A program made the position numbers and the translations under genes. This document shows positions 18,939-27,558 of a stretch of DNA of 64,000 nucleotides, piece by piece (the stretch's first letter is position 1; each line of letters begins with the position of its first letter). This DNA is from Streptomyces sp. NBC_01717 (GTDB taxonomy: Bacteria; Actinomycetota; Actinomycetes; Streptomycetales; Streptomycetaceae), in NCBI RefSeq assembly GCF_036248255.1, contig NZ_CP109178.1, forward strand, positions 9,181,001-9,245,000. Direction: 5' to 3'. The notes beneath the pieces are model-generated. The model did no database searches and was not told the DNA's origin. It saw only the letters and a program-made list of their open reading frames with translations.

Positions 18939-19280
18939 CGGTGGCGGAAGACGGCGGCGCCTTGTCAGTTCCGGTGTGCGGGGGTGTGGTGCCCGCAGCT
19001 GCACGGCACAGGACGGCGTCGACGCGATGAGGGTCCCCCTCCTGCGAACGAAGCCGAGCGTGGGGAGTCGGTAATCGATGACAACGCCGCAGATGTGTGT
19101 GCCACACCGGCGTCTCCGCCGTGATCGACCGGACAGATCCAAATCACCCCCACACACCACGAGGGCCCCGTCATCAGCCACCACCCCGGAGGCCCCTCCT
19201 CCAGGACGAACCATCCCCAACCCAGCCGTGCACCCGATGCCCGGGGGCACGCCCACAGGTCCTTCATCTCAGGAGTCGAC
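18939..19280. other. Intergenic, no gene seen
   Basis: About 340 bases between the ADC-like gene and the tautomerase. Only short overlapping frames are present. The right end carries the ribosome site AGGAG of the tautomerase. No terminator hairpin stood out. Confidence 0.4.
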
Positions 19281-19682
19281 GTGCCCATCTATACCTGCAC
19301 CACCGCCCAGGGAACGCTGAGGGCCGGTGCCAAGGGCGACCTGGCCGCCGAGATCACCAGGATCCACGCGGAGATCAATCACGTCTCGCCCACGTACGTC
19401 AACGTGCTCTTCTCCGAACTGCCTCAGGACAGCGTCTACGTCGGCGGGGAACCAGGGGCGCCGCTCCTGATCAGCGGCTGGGCGCGCCGCGGCCACCCGC
19501 AGGAGGAGACGACCCGCTTGGCACTCGAGCTGTCGGCGGCGGTGTCCCGCATCACCGGGATACCCGAGCACCGCATCCTGGTGGTGATCCAGGACAGTCC
19601 CGCGCGTTCCGCTGTCGAGGCCGGCCGGGTCCTGCCCGACCCGGGTCAGGAGAAGGAATGGCTGAGCCGGTACGAGGCGTAA
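19281..19682 (+). CDS. Tautomerase-superfamily protein
   Basis: A 133-residue protein starting (GTG) with Met then Pro-Ile-Tyr. The exposed Pro-1 after Met removal is the catalytic base of the tautomerase superfamily. The beta-alpha-beta halves read PIYTCTTAQGTL...KGDLAAEITRIHAEI and PLLISGWARRGHP...LALELSAAVSRITGIPEHRILVVIQD. The length fits the cis-CaaD-like or fused subgroup rather than the 62-residue 4-OT type. AGGAG lies six bases upstream. It may act on keto-enol or unsaturated acids made or consumed by neighbouring enzymes, but no operon is evident. Confidence 0.85.
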   Translation: MPIYTCTTAQGTLRAGAKGDLAAEITRIHAEINHVSPTYVNVLFSELPQDSVYVGGEPGAPLLISGWARRGHPQEETTRLALELSAAVSRITGIPEHRILVVIQDSPARSAVEAGRVLPDPGQEKEWLSRYEA

Positions 19683-20056
19683 TGCCGGGGCCGGGGCTAC
19701 GGCCCGTGGTTCTCTGAACAGAGCTCCCTCGGGAGCCATCTGGGAACCCACCTCGGCATCTTGCACCCAGTCGGTTCCCGTGCATACGGAGCTCACGCCT
19801 TGGTGTGGCTCTCGCGCAGGGCGACCCATGTCTTCGTGATCATTGGAATCTGCGCGCTCGCGTGCGTCATGCGCTCGATCGGCGGCCTTCCCGCCGATGG
19901 CCTGGGCCCTGGGAGCGGCGTGCCTGCGCGCCAAGCGTGCTGCGACCGTCGTGGTCGATCTGTCCGGACCCGGCGCGGAACCGACAGGGAGCACCCCAGC
20001 GCGAAGCCACTTGAGTTCGCCGACGCGTCGTGTTTTCGGAGCCCCTGGCCAGTCCG
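19683..20056. other. Intergenic, no gene seen
   Basis: About 370 bases between the tautomerase and the first UbiX-like gene, which converge here. A short minus-strand frame ending in MTHASAQIPMITKTWVALRES looks protein-like but could not be placed. No clear terminator was found. Confidence 0.35.
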
Positions 20057-20689
20057 CTAGCGTGCTTGAGTGTGCTCGCGTCGCGCCGCGGTGTCGGTGC
20101 CGTCCCACTGGTAGCGATCTGTGCCGGGAAGGCCCAGGAACTGCAAGACGCGTTCGACGAACTCGTCCCGCAGTTGCGCGAGTGTCTCCGGCACGTTGTA
20201 GTACGTGGGGATCATGGGGTACACGGTGGCTCCGGCCTCTGTGATAGCGACCATGTTGCGCAGGTGGATGAGGTTCAGAGGGGCTTCCCGCAGGCAGAGG
20301 ACGAGTTTGCGCCGTTGCTTCAACATCACGTCCGCGGCTCGCTCGATGAGGCTCTCGGTCTGGCCGTGAGCGATGCGTCCGAGTACGCCGGCCGCGCATG
20401 GCAAGATGATCATTGCGTCGCTCGGGTAGCTGCCGCTGGTCACTGGTCCGGACATGTCGGCCGGATCCAGGAAGCGTACTTTCGGCGATGTCGCCTCCAG
20501 GGCCTGGACCACCGAGTCCGGATCTTCACTGGTCTGGAATTCGAAGGCCACTAGTTTGCGCCCGTTGGCCGACACCAGAAGATTGATATGGCCGACCCGG
20601 TCGTCCTGCTGAAGTGCGGCAAGCAACGCCTTGGCCACACCGGTGCCGCCCGCTCCCGTGACAGCAACTGTCACATTCTGCTGGGTCAC
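20057..20689 (-). CDS. UbiX-like flavoprotein (divergent paralogue)
   Basis: A 210-residue flavoprotein of the UbiX/Pad1 fold: VTVAVTGAGGTGVAKALL forms the nucleotide loop, PCAAGVLGRIAHGQTESLIERAADVMLKQRRKLVLCLREAPL is the core, and IPTYYNVPETLAQL the C-terminus. UbiX enzymes prenylate FMN to make the cofactor of UbiD decarboxylases. Compared with the second UbiX at 22.8-23.4 kb it is altered at key points: PCAAG for PCSMKT and REAPL for RETPL, so it may be a specialised variant. The start is GTG 20689 with GAAAGG upstream; the open frame extends to 20839. It lies downstream of ubiD in the same direction but after a gap of 637 bases. Confidence 0.82.
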   Translation of the reverse strand: MTQQNVTVAVTGAGGTGVAKALLAALQQDDRVGHINLLVSANGRKLVAFEFQTSEDPDSVVQALEATSPKVRFLDPADMSGPVTSGSYPSDAMIILPCAAGVLGRIAHGQTESLIERAADVMLKQRRKLVLCLREAPLNLIHLRNMVAITEAGATVYPMIPTYYNVPETLAQLRDEFVERVLQFLGLPGTDRYQWDGTDTAARREHTQAR

Positions 20690-21326
20690 GACTGTACCTT
20701 TCTCGACGCATCGGGTCGGCAATCGCACTGTCTCGTGCCCAACAAGTGATGGCTCGACGCGTGAGGTTGAGGACCGTTTCCCGCTTCGGTCCGACACGCA
20801 TGCTGATCGGTACCTCGCCATGCGATCGTCAAATCCCATGGATCACTCGACCAGCGGCTTCTTACGATTCTCATTCACCCAGGCGGCGTCCACCGCTCAG
20901 CGAGGTATCAAAAATATCCGAACCGGCTGGGCGTGTACCGGCGTGTTCTACGTCCCACCTGCATGAGACACGAGCACCGCTCCTTCCTCGGTGAAGGTTG
21001 TGGACAGGCATCTGAACTTCCTTTGATGCGGCTCCAATTGCGCCGTCTGAGAACGAGCCCGTGCGGGAGATCCACCCGGCTCCCGCGCCTCAACCGACCG
21101 GGCTGGTCCGACGCCGCCCCCTGACCGCCAAGATGTGAACGATCAGGGGGCGAGCCGTGGACGGCGCCGTCTGGTTTTCCGTTGTGTCTGTTCTGGGACT
21201 CTGTCCGACGGCGGTCCAGCCCGTTGTGACGGGAGGTTGAGGGTCCCGACGAGCCTGACAACCGATCATGCTGGTTGTATGGCGGGCCACCTGGCGGTTG
21301 CACCCCAGAGGTCTATGGCACCGCAG
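20690..21326. other. Gap inside the UbiD/UbiX locus
   Basis: A 637-base gap between two co-directional genes of one pathway. No open frame here looks real. Related decarboxylase operons often encode a third, small (about 75-80 residue) subunit, but none was found. The gap may hold a separate promoter for the divergent UbiX-like gene. Confidence 0.35.
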
Positions 21327-22829
21327 TCAGCTCGATGCGGCAGAACCGGTGTCGCCTGCCAACTCGGACTCGGCGGCCAGGACCTTGGCGCGCACCGCTG
21401 CCGGGAAGACACCGTCGAATGTCGCGGGAGGGACGCGTCCGCCACCCACCGCCGGGAGCAGGGCGTCGTGCACGACGACGGCTCCCCAGCCGTTGTGCAG
21501 TTCCTCCTCTAGGAAGCACGGGTACCACGGCATGATCGGTCCGTGCCACTGCTCTTGACGGAGTGACGGATGCACCCTGGTGGCAAGCGCCCACAGGAGA
21601 TCCGAGTCATTCGACGGATCCACGTCGTCGTCGAGGACATAGACGACGGGGGAGAGTCGGCCAACCCGGGTGCCGTTCAGTACTTCACCGATGCGGTGCA
21701 CGAATCGCGCGGTGTCCATACCCGGCAACAAGTCGCGCCAGTTCTGCGGGACCGTGATCACCGTCCAGAAGCAGGCGGCGCCGAGAGGTAGCCAGGCCGT
21801 CGTGATCGGCAGACCAGCCTCCTGCAAGACCGCGACGACCTCTGCTGAGATGCCCGCAGCCGGAGCGACGTGCGAGTCGTCCACAGGCCGTCCGGCGGCG
21901 GCCAGCGGCCAGATGGGGCCGTCCCGGTACGTGATCGCTTCGATGCTGAAGAGCGGTTGCGGCGACGTCTCGGGCAGTGCCCAGCCGTGGAACTCCGCGA
22001 ACGGGCCCTCCACGGCATCACGCGTTGCGGACAGGTGCCCCTCGATGACGACCTCGGCGGAGGCAGGCACCTCCAGATCGTTGGTCTCGCACTTCACCAC
22101 GTCGACCGCCTTGCCCAGCACCGCCCCGAGAAACGCGCCCTCGTCGACCTCGGTCGGAACGGTCATCCCACCGACGATGGGTACGCCTGGGTCGCCTCCC
22201 TGAACGAGGGCGTAGGGCATCGGCTCGCCGATGGCCTCCCACTCACGCCAGATCATGCCGAGATGCTGACTCGGCAGCACCAGTCCGGTCATGTGCCGCT
22301 CGTCGACCATCATGATGCGAGAAATTGACCAGTTCGTCCACCGGCCGTCCGGTGTCTTGGCGACGATCACACCCCACGTGTTGACGTAGGGGCCGCCGTC
22401 GCTCTGGTGAACGAACGGGATCGGGAATCGGTCGAGACGCGCCTCTTCACCCATCAGGATGTTCTGCTTGCAGGGTGCCGAGTCGGCTGTCACACGCCGC
22501 GGCGGGAGCAGTTGCTTGGTTCCTGCCTGCCTGAGATGTTCGACCAGCTCGGCAGTGGTCGTCGTGTACGGCAGGCCGAGAGAGAGGGAGACCCGCGCCA
22601 GCGGATACCCGGGAACGCTCGACAGGGCGCCCGGGGCTCCGATCATGCGGAACCCCTCATCGACTCCGCTGAGGTGTTCGAAGAACGGGGCGGGCCGGCC
22701 GTTCTCGGTGGACCGCCGTGTGACAGCTGACGCTTCCAGATTCGGATCGATCACGCGCGAGATGCGCTGAACATCTCCCAGCGCTTCGAGCGCGGAGATG
22801 TAGGACCGGAGGTCATTGATTTCGGTCAT
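21327..22829 (-). CDS. UbiD-family prenyl-FMN-dependent decarboxylase
   Basis: A 500-residue reversible aromatic or unsaturated-acid decarboxylase. The N-terminus DLRSYISALEALGDVQRI is typical. The prenyl-FMN/Mn site is seen in WTNWSISRIMMVDERHMTG (catalytic Arg) and in VVIEGHLSATRDAVEGPFAEFHGW, where the Glu residues of the E-R-E network sit. ATG 22829 follows AAGGAACTG and shares its A with the TGA of the upstream UbiX gene, so the two are translationally coupled. The upstream enzyme should supply prenyl-FMN. The substrate class is probably hydroxybenzoate- or vanillate-like, by analogy with regulated Vdc/Bsd-type loci, but is not determined by sequence. Confidence 0.92.
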   Translation of the reverse strand: MTEINDLRSYISALEALGDVQRISRVIDPNLEASAVTRRSTENGRPAPFFEHLSGVDEGFRMIGAPGALSSVPGYPLARVSLSLGLPYTTTTAELVEHLRQAGTKQLLPPRRVTADSAPCKQNILMGEEARLDRFPIPFVHQSDGGPYVNTWGVIVAKTPDGRWTNWSISRIMMVDERHMTGLVLPSQHLGMIWREWEAIGEPMPYALVQGGDPGVPIVGGMTVPTEVDEGAFLGAVLGKAVDVVKCETNDLEVPASAEVVIEGHLSATRDAVEGPFAEFHGWALPETSPQPLFSIEAITYRDGPIWPLAAAGRPVDDSHVAPAAGISAEVVAVLQEAGLPITTAWLPLGAACFWTVITVPQNWRDLLPGMDTARFVHRIGEVLNGTRVGRLSPVVYVLDDDVDPSNDSDLLWALATRVHPSLRQEQWHGPIMPWYPCFLEEELHNGWGAVVVHDALLPAVGGGRVPPATFDGVFPAAVRAKVLAAESELAGDTGSAASS

Positions 22830-23428
22830 CAGTTCCTTACGCCTTTCAATTCGGATGGGCGAGGCATTCCGTCCCATCGCTGCGTCGATGGCACCTGGAT
22901 GTCCAGCTGATCCAGCACTCGGACAACCACATGCTCAACGAGCTCGTCGATAGTTTTTGGGCGGCTATAGAAAGCCGGCATAGGCGGAACGATCCTCGCT
23001 CCCATGCGGGAGAGCGCCAGCATGTTCTCGAGATGGATTTCGCTGAGCGGGGTCTCCCTCGGCACGAGTACCAGGGGGCGCCGCTCTTTCAACGTGACGT
23101 CGGCGGCGCGGGGAATGAGACCATCGGCGTATCCGGCTCGAATTCCGGCGAGTGTCTTCATGCTGCACGGTGCGATAATCATTCCGTCTGTCTGAAATGA
23201 CCCTGACGAAATCGCCGCACCCTGATCATTCCAGGCATAGGACACGTCTGCCAGGTCGGTAACTTTGCGAACCGATAGGTTGGTCTCCAGGTGGATTGTT
23301 GCTTTGGCCCATTGAGACAGAACGAGATGCGTTTCCACGTCCGGCTGGTTCTGTAGCCGGCGAAGCAGCTCGACACCGAAGACGGCGCCGGTTGCTCCGG
23401 TCATCCCCAAGGTCACCCGTCGCGGCAT
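22829..23428 (-). CDS. UbiX-type flavin prenyltransferase
   Basis: A 199-residue canonical UbiX: RRVTLGMTGATGAVFGVELLRRL, IIAPCSMKTLAGIRAGYADGL, RAADVTLKERRPLVLVPRETPLSEIHLENMLALSRMGARIVPPMPAFYSRP. It joins a dimethylallyl unit to FMN to form prenyl-FMN for the adjacent UbiD. The start is ATG 23428 with an AAGG element about 10 bases upstream. The open frame runs back to 23593 but would cross the operator repeats. It is first gene of the operon and divergent from marR. Confidence 0.92.
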   Translation of the reverse strand: MPRRVTLGMTGATGAVFGVELLRRLQNQPDVETHLVLSQWAKATIHLETNLSVRKVTDLADVSYAWNDQGAAISSGSFQTDGMIIAPCSMKTLAGIRAGYADGLIPRAADVTLKERRPLVLVPRETPLSEIHLENMLALSRMGARIVPPMPAFYSRPKTIDELVEHVVVRVLDQLDIQVPSTQRWDGMPRPSELKGVRN

Positions 23429-23440
23429 GGGAACCACCTT

Positions 23441-23537
23441 CCGTACACGGTAAGTCCGTACACGGATCAATGTAGAAGGTGAGGGTTCCGAATGCAAATA
23501 GTCCGTGTACCGACTGACAGTGCACGGATGTACCCTG
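23441..23537. promoter_or_regulatory. Operator repeats between ubiX operon and marR
   Basis: CCGTACACGG occurs at 23441-23450 and again at 23456-23465. A related inverted copy CCGTGTACCG lies at 23503-23512, and a degenerate CACGGATGTACC follows at 23524-23535. The two direct copies are 15 bp apart and each is itself nearly palindromic. This arrangement around divergent promoters suggests cooperative MarR binding. Confidence 0.75.
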
Positions 23538-23542
23538 GGCCT

Positions 23543-23986
23543 ATGACTACCGGAGCGCGATACGAGGGCTTGCTGGCTGACGGCATGGCCCACCAGCTAC
23601 GACGTGCCTCGCAGGCGGTGAACGCATCGTGGCAACTTCGCAGCAGTGACCTCACGCCTCCGCAGTTCGCAGTGGTTCAAGTCCTGGATGAGCGCGGAAG
23701 CCTCGACCAGAAGACTCTCGGCGCCCTCGCCGCAGTCGACCGGTCGACGCTCACCCCCCTCCTCGACCGACTCGTGGCCCGTGGCCTGATCACCAAGACC
23801 ATGGATGTCCACAACCGCCGTCGGCAACTGATCGCTCTGACTCCTGCCGGGCATGAACGAGCAGCCCTGGGCCGCCAGCAGGCACAGGAAACCAGCCGTT
23901 GGATCGAAGAACTGCTCGGGCCTGAGCGACTCGCGACCCTGACTCTGCTGCTCAAGGAACTCGGGGACGCGGGCCGCGACCAGTAG
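23543..23986 (+). CDS. MarR-family regulator of the UbiX/UbiD locus
   Basis: A 147-residue MarR protein with LTPPQFAVVQVLDERGSLDQKTLGALAAVDRSTLTPLLDRLVARGLITK as HTH and NRRRQLIALTPAGHERA as wing. ATG 23543 is preferred; ATG 23528 in the same frame would fall inside the degenerate operator. The position, divergent from the UbiX/UbiD operon with repeats between, makes it the probable phenolic-acid-responsive repressor of that operon. That role is inferred from context only. Confidence 0.88.
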   Translation: MTTGARYEGLLADGMAHQLRRASQAVNASWQLRSSDLTPPQFAVVQVLDERGSLDQKTLGALAAVDRSTLTPLLDRLVARGLITKTMDVHNRRRQLIALTPAGHERAALGRQQAQETSRWIEELLGPERLATLTLLLKELGDAGRDQ

Positions 23987-24365
23987 TCGGAGAGCGATCG
24001 CGCGCGAGCAATTCTGTGCGCCGAGCCATCACCTGCTGTGCCCATCTACACCGAACGCCCCAACGACGCCACCACGCAGCGCGACTGGTGTCCGCTGTGG
24101 GGTTCGTGGGGTTTGCCCGGCTGCTGCGAAGACTTGTAGCCGCTCCTCCAGCATCGGTCCCCGCCGACGGCGGGGCGCAGGCACTCGTGGCGGCGTGCCG
24201 GACGGCGGCCTGCCCGGCTTCGGACAGGACCTGGTGTTCACCCACGCGACGGTCGCGAGGCCGGGACAGCATCGAGCCCGGGCCCCGAACTGTCACTTCG
24301 CCCACCAGTTTTCGACGGCCCCCGACACCCTGGGGTCGCGGCCGCTGCCCGGTCCTGGCCCTTCG
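23987..24365. other. Intergenic, no gene seen
   Basis: About 380 bases between marR and the broken kinase gene. It holds only low-complexity frames. It may contain the scar where the 3' half of the kinase gene was lost. Confidence 0.35.
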
Positions 24366-24911
24366 TCAGCGCGGACACCGCGAGCAACCGCACAGGCTCA
24401 TGCGCGTTCCGCGACCAGGACCGTGCTTCCCTCGCCAGATCACTAACGCCGTGAAGCGTGACAGCAACGGACCGTTGACCGGCATCACCATCCCGTAGCC
24501 GGAGAGCTGCACCAGACCGCCGGGCCGCAGCTGCGCGGCGATCACGTCGACATCCGACCGCGTCAGCTCCGCTTCGACCCCGAAACTGGTGACGAAGGTA
24601 CGTTCGCCACCGCCGTCGACCAGGGCCACGGTGAAGCCGGTGTCGCCGTCCGTACGGGCGGGCAGCAGCGTTCCGATCTGTTCGGCGGCGAGCGCCTCGC
24701 GTATGAGGTCGCCGTACGGCCCCGTGCCGTGCAGCCCGGCGAAGACCGCTTCCGCGCCGAGGTGGCGGGCCGCGACCAGGGTGTTGAAACCGCCGCCCGC
24801 AGTCAGTTCCGTACGCGTGCCGATGACGTCGCCGCCGCGTTCGGGCAGTGCGGGAACCTCGATCACCAGATCGGCGATGACATTCCCTGCGAGGATGAGA
24901 CGGCCGCTCAT
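24366..24911 (-). pseudogene. PfkB-family sugar/nucleoside kinase, 3'-truncated
   Basis: The first about 160 residues are a good PfkB N-terminus: LILAGNVIADLVIEVPALPERGGDV, then TAGGGFNTLVAARHLGA and GTGPYGDLIREALAAEQI. After GYGMVMPVNGPLLSRFTAL (near 24430) the sequence becomes unrelated and stops at 24366. The ATP-site motif DTxGAGD and about 120 C-terminal residues are missing, so it is inactive. ATG 24911 overlaps the stop of the upstream permease remnant (ATGA), showing a former permease-kinase operon. Confidence 0.82.
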
Positions 24912-25183
24912 TGTCCGGCCTCCTGAAGAGCGGGGAAGGCGGGTTCGTTCCCGGTGCCTGCCGCGGTGCTGGTACGTCGGCCGAACAGCGCGTACACCAC
25001 CGCGCCGACGGCCATCGAGATCGCCCAGCCCAATCCGTTCACACCGAACCAGGTGTCGGAGAGCGAGCCCGCGAACCAGACGTCGGTGTCGCTCGTCGAC
25101 GCCTTGGTGAAGAGCAGACCGGCCACGATGGCGGCGGCCCAGCCGAGGACGGCGGGAAGGTGGAAGCCGCCCAGGGGCCGTGT
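24908..25183 (-). pseudogene. Cytosine/purine permease-family (NCS1) C-terminal remnant
   Basis: An open frame reads GGFHLPAVLGWAAAIVAGLLFTKAS, then WFAGSLSDTWFGVNGLGWAISMAVGAVVYALFG. These are the last two transmembrane helices of an NCS1 nucleobase transporter. The preceding ten helices are absent; similarity stops near 25183, where an unrelated leader of the MFS gene begins. Permease-PfkB operons for nucleobase or nucleoside use are common in Streptomyces, often with an ADP-ribosylglycohydrolase. Confidence 0.75.
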
Positions 25184-25260
25184 GTAGTATCAGAGCACTG
25201 GAAGTAAAAACGTGTGTTCACTGCTGGGCATCGACGCCGGTTGATGAAGTAGGGGCCACG

Positions 25261-25272
25261 CGCGTATACGCG
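25261..25272. promoter_or_regulatory. Palindrome upstream of MFS gene
   Basis: CGCGTATACGCG is a perfect 12-bp palindrome 44 bases before the MFS start codon, in the leader after the permease breakpoint. It could be a repressor site, but no adjacent regulator gene is present to pair with it. Confidence 0.35.
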
Positions 25273-25315
25273 GTATCGGACGATCCGCCACTTCTTCACA
25301 TCGAAGGAGTGTGCA

Positions 25316-26821
25316 GTGAACGTCCGTCGCAATGGAGCTGTCGAGAATGTCGGCGCCCCGACCGCGGCCTCTCGGGCGCCGCAATCCCTGCGCGAAGTGG
25401 GGGTAGCCCTCGCAGGGCTATCAGCGGTGTTTCTGTTCGAGATGCTGGACAACTCGATCCTCAACGTCGCATTGCCGACCATCGGCCGCGAGCTGTCGGC
25501 GTCGACGACTGCTCTGCAGTGGGTCACGGGCGTGTATGCCGTCGTGTTCGGCGGGCTGATGCTGGCCCTCGGCGCGCTGGCTGACCGGGTTGGCCGCCGC
25601 AAGGTCATGCTGGTCGGGCTGGTGCTGCTGGGTGTGGCAAGTCTGGCAACCGCGTTCGTCACCACGGCGGAGCAGCTCATCGCGATCCGCGCGGCGATGG
25701 GCGTTGCGGCCGCGATGACGACGCCGGGCTCCCTCGCCTTGGCGTTCCGCCTGTTCGACGAAGACGGGCTCCGCGTCCGTGCGACGACGCTGATCTCGAC
25801 CGTGGGCCTGGTCGGACTCGGGATCGGGCCCACGGTAGGTGGCTTCGTGCTCGCATTCGCTCCGTGGCAGGTGCTGCTGCTGGTGAACGTGCCGATCGCT
25901 GCACTCGCGTTCATCGGCATTCGACGCGGTATCCCCGCTGACAAGGCGGACGAGCTGCACCGCGACCCTATCGATGGCGCGGGTGCCCTGCTCGGCACGG
26001 CCACGATCGTGCTCGCGCTGGTCGCACCGACGCTGTTCGTCCACACGGGCACCGCATCGCCTCTCCCGTGGCTGACGACGGCAGCGGCCATCGTGATGGC
26101 AGTGCTGTTCGTCGTCCGCGAGAGGTCTGCCCGCTATCCGCTGCTCGATCTCAAACTCGTCGCTCGCCCACTCGTGTCGAGCGGCCTGGCGTTCAAGGCC
26201 GCCGCAGGCCTTGCGACCGCCGGCCTCGGCTACCTCGTGACCCTCCAGCTCCAGCTCGATTGGGGCTGGACGCCCGCCGAAGCGGCTATGGGAATGTTGC
26301 CGCAGGTCGTCGTGCTCATCGCTGGCGGTGCTCTCATCGGTCCGCTGGTCATGCGCGTCGGTCTCGACAAGGCCGCCTGGCTCAGCGCCGGTGCTGTCGT
26401 GTGCGGGCTCGCCGTCTACGGGCTGCTGGGCCGCTTCGGGTACGTGTGGATCGCCCTCGCGCTCGTGCTCGTCGCCGCCGGTATGCGCGTCGTAGGTGTC
26501 GTCGCAGGGACCAACGTGATGCGCGGCCTCCCTACCAACCGCACCACCATCGGAGCGGCGCTGGTGGACACCGCCAGCGAAGTCACCACCGGAGTCGGCA
26601 TCGCTGTCAGCGGGACCATCCTCGCAGCGCTCTTCACTGGCGATCTCGCCACATCGAGCTGGAGCACTTACCAGACCACGGAGTTCCGCGAGGCGGTCAC
26701 CTGGGCCGGCCTCACGCTCACGGTCCTGGCTGCGGCGCTGGTGGGATGGGGCATCATCCGTGCCCGTTGCGACGCGGGCAGCACGACGCGATCGCCCGCG
26801 GCCGATGCGGACGTCGAGTAG
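25316..26821 (+). CDS. MFS multidrug exporter, DHA2 (14-helix) family
   Basis: A 501-residue EmrB/QacA-type proton antiporter. Motif D1 is visible in FEMLDNSILNVALPTIGREL, motif A in GALADRVGRRKVMLVG, and motif C in STVGLVGLGIGPTVGGFV. Fourteen hydrophobic segments follow, with the extra pair in the middle. The start is GTG 25316, with AAGGAG at 25304-25309. The gene sits exactly where the permease remnant is cut and is followed by IS3 remnants, which suggests arrival by a mobile-element event. The substrate is unknown (dyes, antibiotics and lipophilic cations are typical). Confidence 0.92.
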   Translation: MNVRRNGAVENVGAPTAASRAPQSLREVGVALAGLSAVFLFEMLDNSILNVALPTIGRELSASTTALQWVTGVYAVVFGGLMLALGALADRVGRRKVMLVGLVLLGVASLATAFVTTAEQLIAIRAAMGVAAAMTTPGSLALAFRLFDEDGLRVRATTLISTVGLVGLGIGPTVGGFVLAFAPWQVLLLVNVPIAALAFIGIRRGIPADKADELHRDPIDGAGALLGTATIVLALVAPTLFVHTGTASPLPWLTTAAAIVMAVLFVVRERSARYPLLDLKLVARPLVSSGLAFKAAAGLATAGLGYLVTLQLQLDWGWTPAEAAMGMLPQVVVLIAGGALIGPLVMRVGLDKAAWLSAGAVVCGLAVYGLLGRFGYVWIALALVLVAAGMRVVGVVAGTNVMRGLPTNRTTIGAALVDTASEVTTGVGIAVSGTILAALFTGDLATSSWSTYQTTEFREAVTWAGLTLTVLAAALVGWGIIRARCDAGSTTRSPAADADVE

Positions 26822-26867
26822 GCGCAAGGAACGAGCTTCTGCCGAGATCCGCGAGCCGCCTCCCGGC

Positions 26868-27392
26868 TCGACCTTGTCCTTCGGGACTTCACTCCCGATC
26901 CCACGGCGATCGACACCTGCTGGTGCGGCGACATCACATACATTCCGACCGCAGAGGGCTGGCTCTACCTGGCCACCGTCATCGTCATCGCCTCCCGCCG
27001 CAACGACGGCGCCCCCGGTGACTTCATCGGAGACCTACCCGTCAGTTCCTTCATCCACCCTGTCGGGCTGCCCATTACACCTCCACCATCGAGGTGTTGC
27101 GACGACCGGTTGAATCCGCCCAATACACCATCCAGCAATTCGCGGCTCTGGCAACCGAGTTCGGCGTTCTTCTCTCAGTCGGCCGCACCGGCCAGTGCTG
27201 GGACAACGCCCTCGTCGAGTCCTTCTTCGCGACGATCAAACACGAACTACTCGACACAAAACCCCGCCGAGCCGGGCCCCGGCCCGAATCGCGATCTTCG
27301 ACTTCATCGAGAGCTGGTACAACTTGCACCGACTGCACAGCAGCCTCGGCTACCGCAGCCCCGCCGACTACGAGACCGCACTCGCGGCCTGA
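26868..27392 (+). pseudogene. IS3-family transposase (orfB) remnant
   Basis: Two blocks of an rve-type DDE transposase survive. The first is [44 protein letters not shown] at 26868-27000, carrying the first catalytic Asp region. The second is [44 protein letters not shown], with WDNA and the Glu. After a frameshift near 27270 comes [28 protein letters not shown]. The middle, with the second Asp, is deleted or scrambled. Terminal repeats were not identified. Confidence 0.88.
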
Positions 27393-27558
27393 CCACCACA
27401 CCAAGTGTGTCCGTCAAAGCGGAACAAGTTCACGACCGTGAGTGATGATCCGTGGGTTCTTGTGGGTGGTGTTCGGCACCGTGATATCGGTGCCTCAGCT
27501 TGTTCTTTACCTTGGGCGGAGCTTCAGTGACACCGGTAGATTCTTCGCGGTGACTTTG

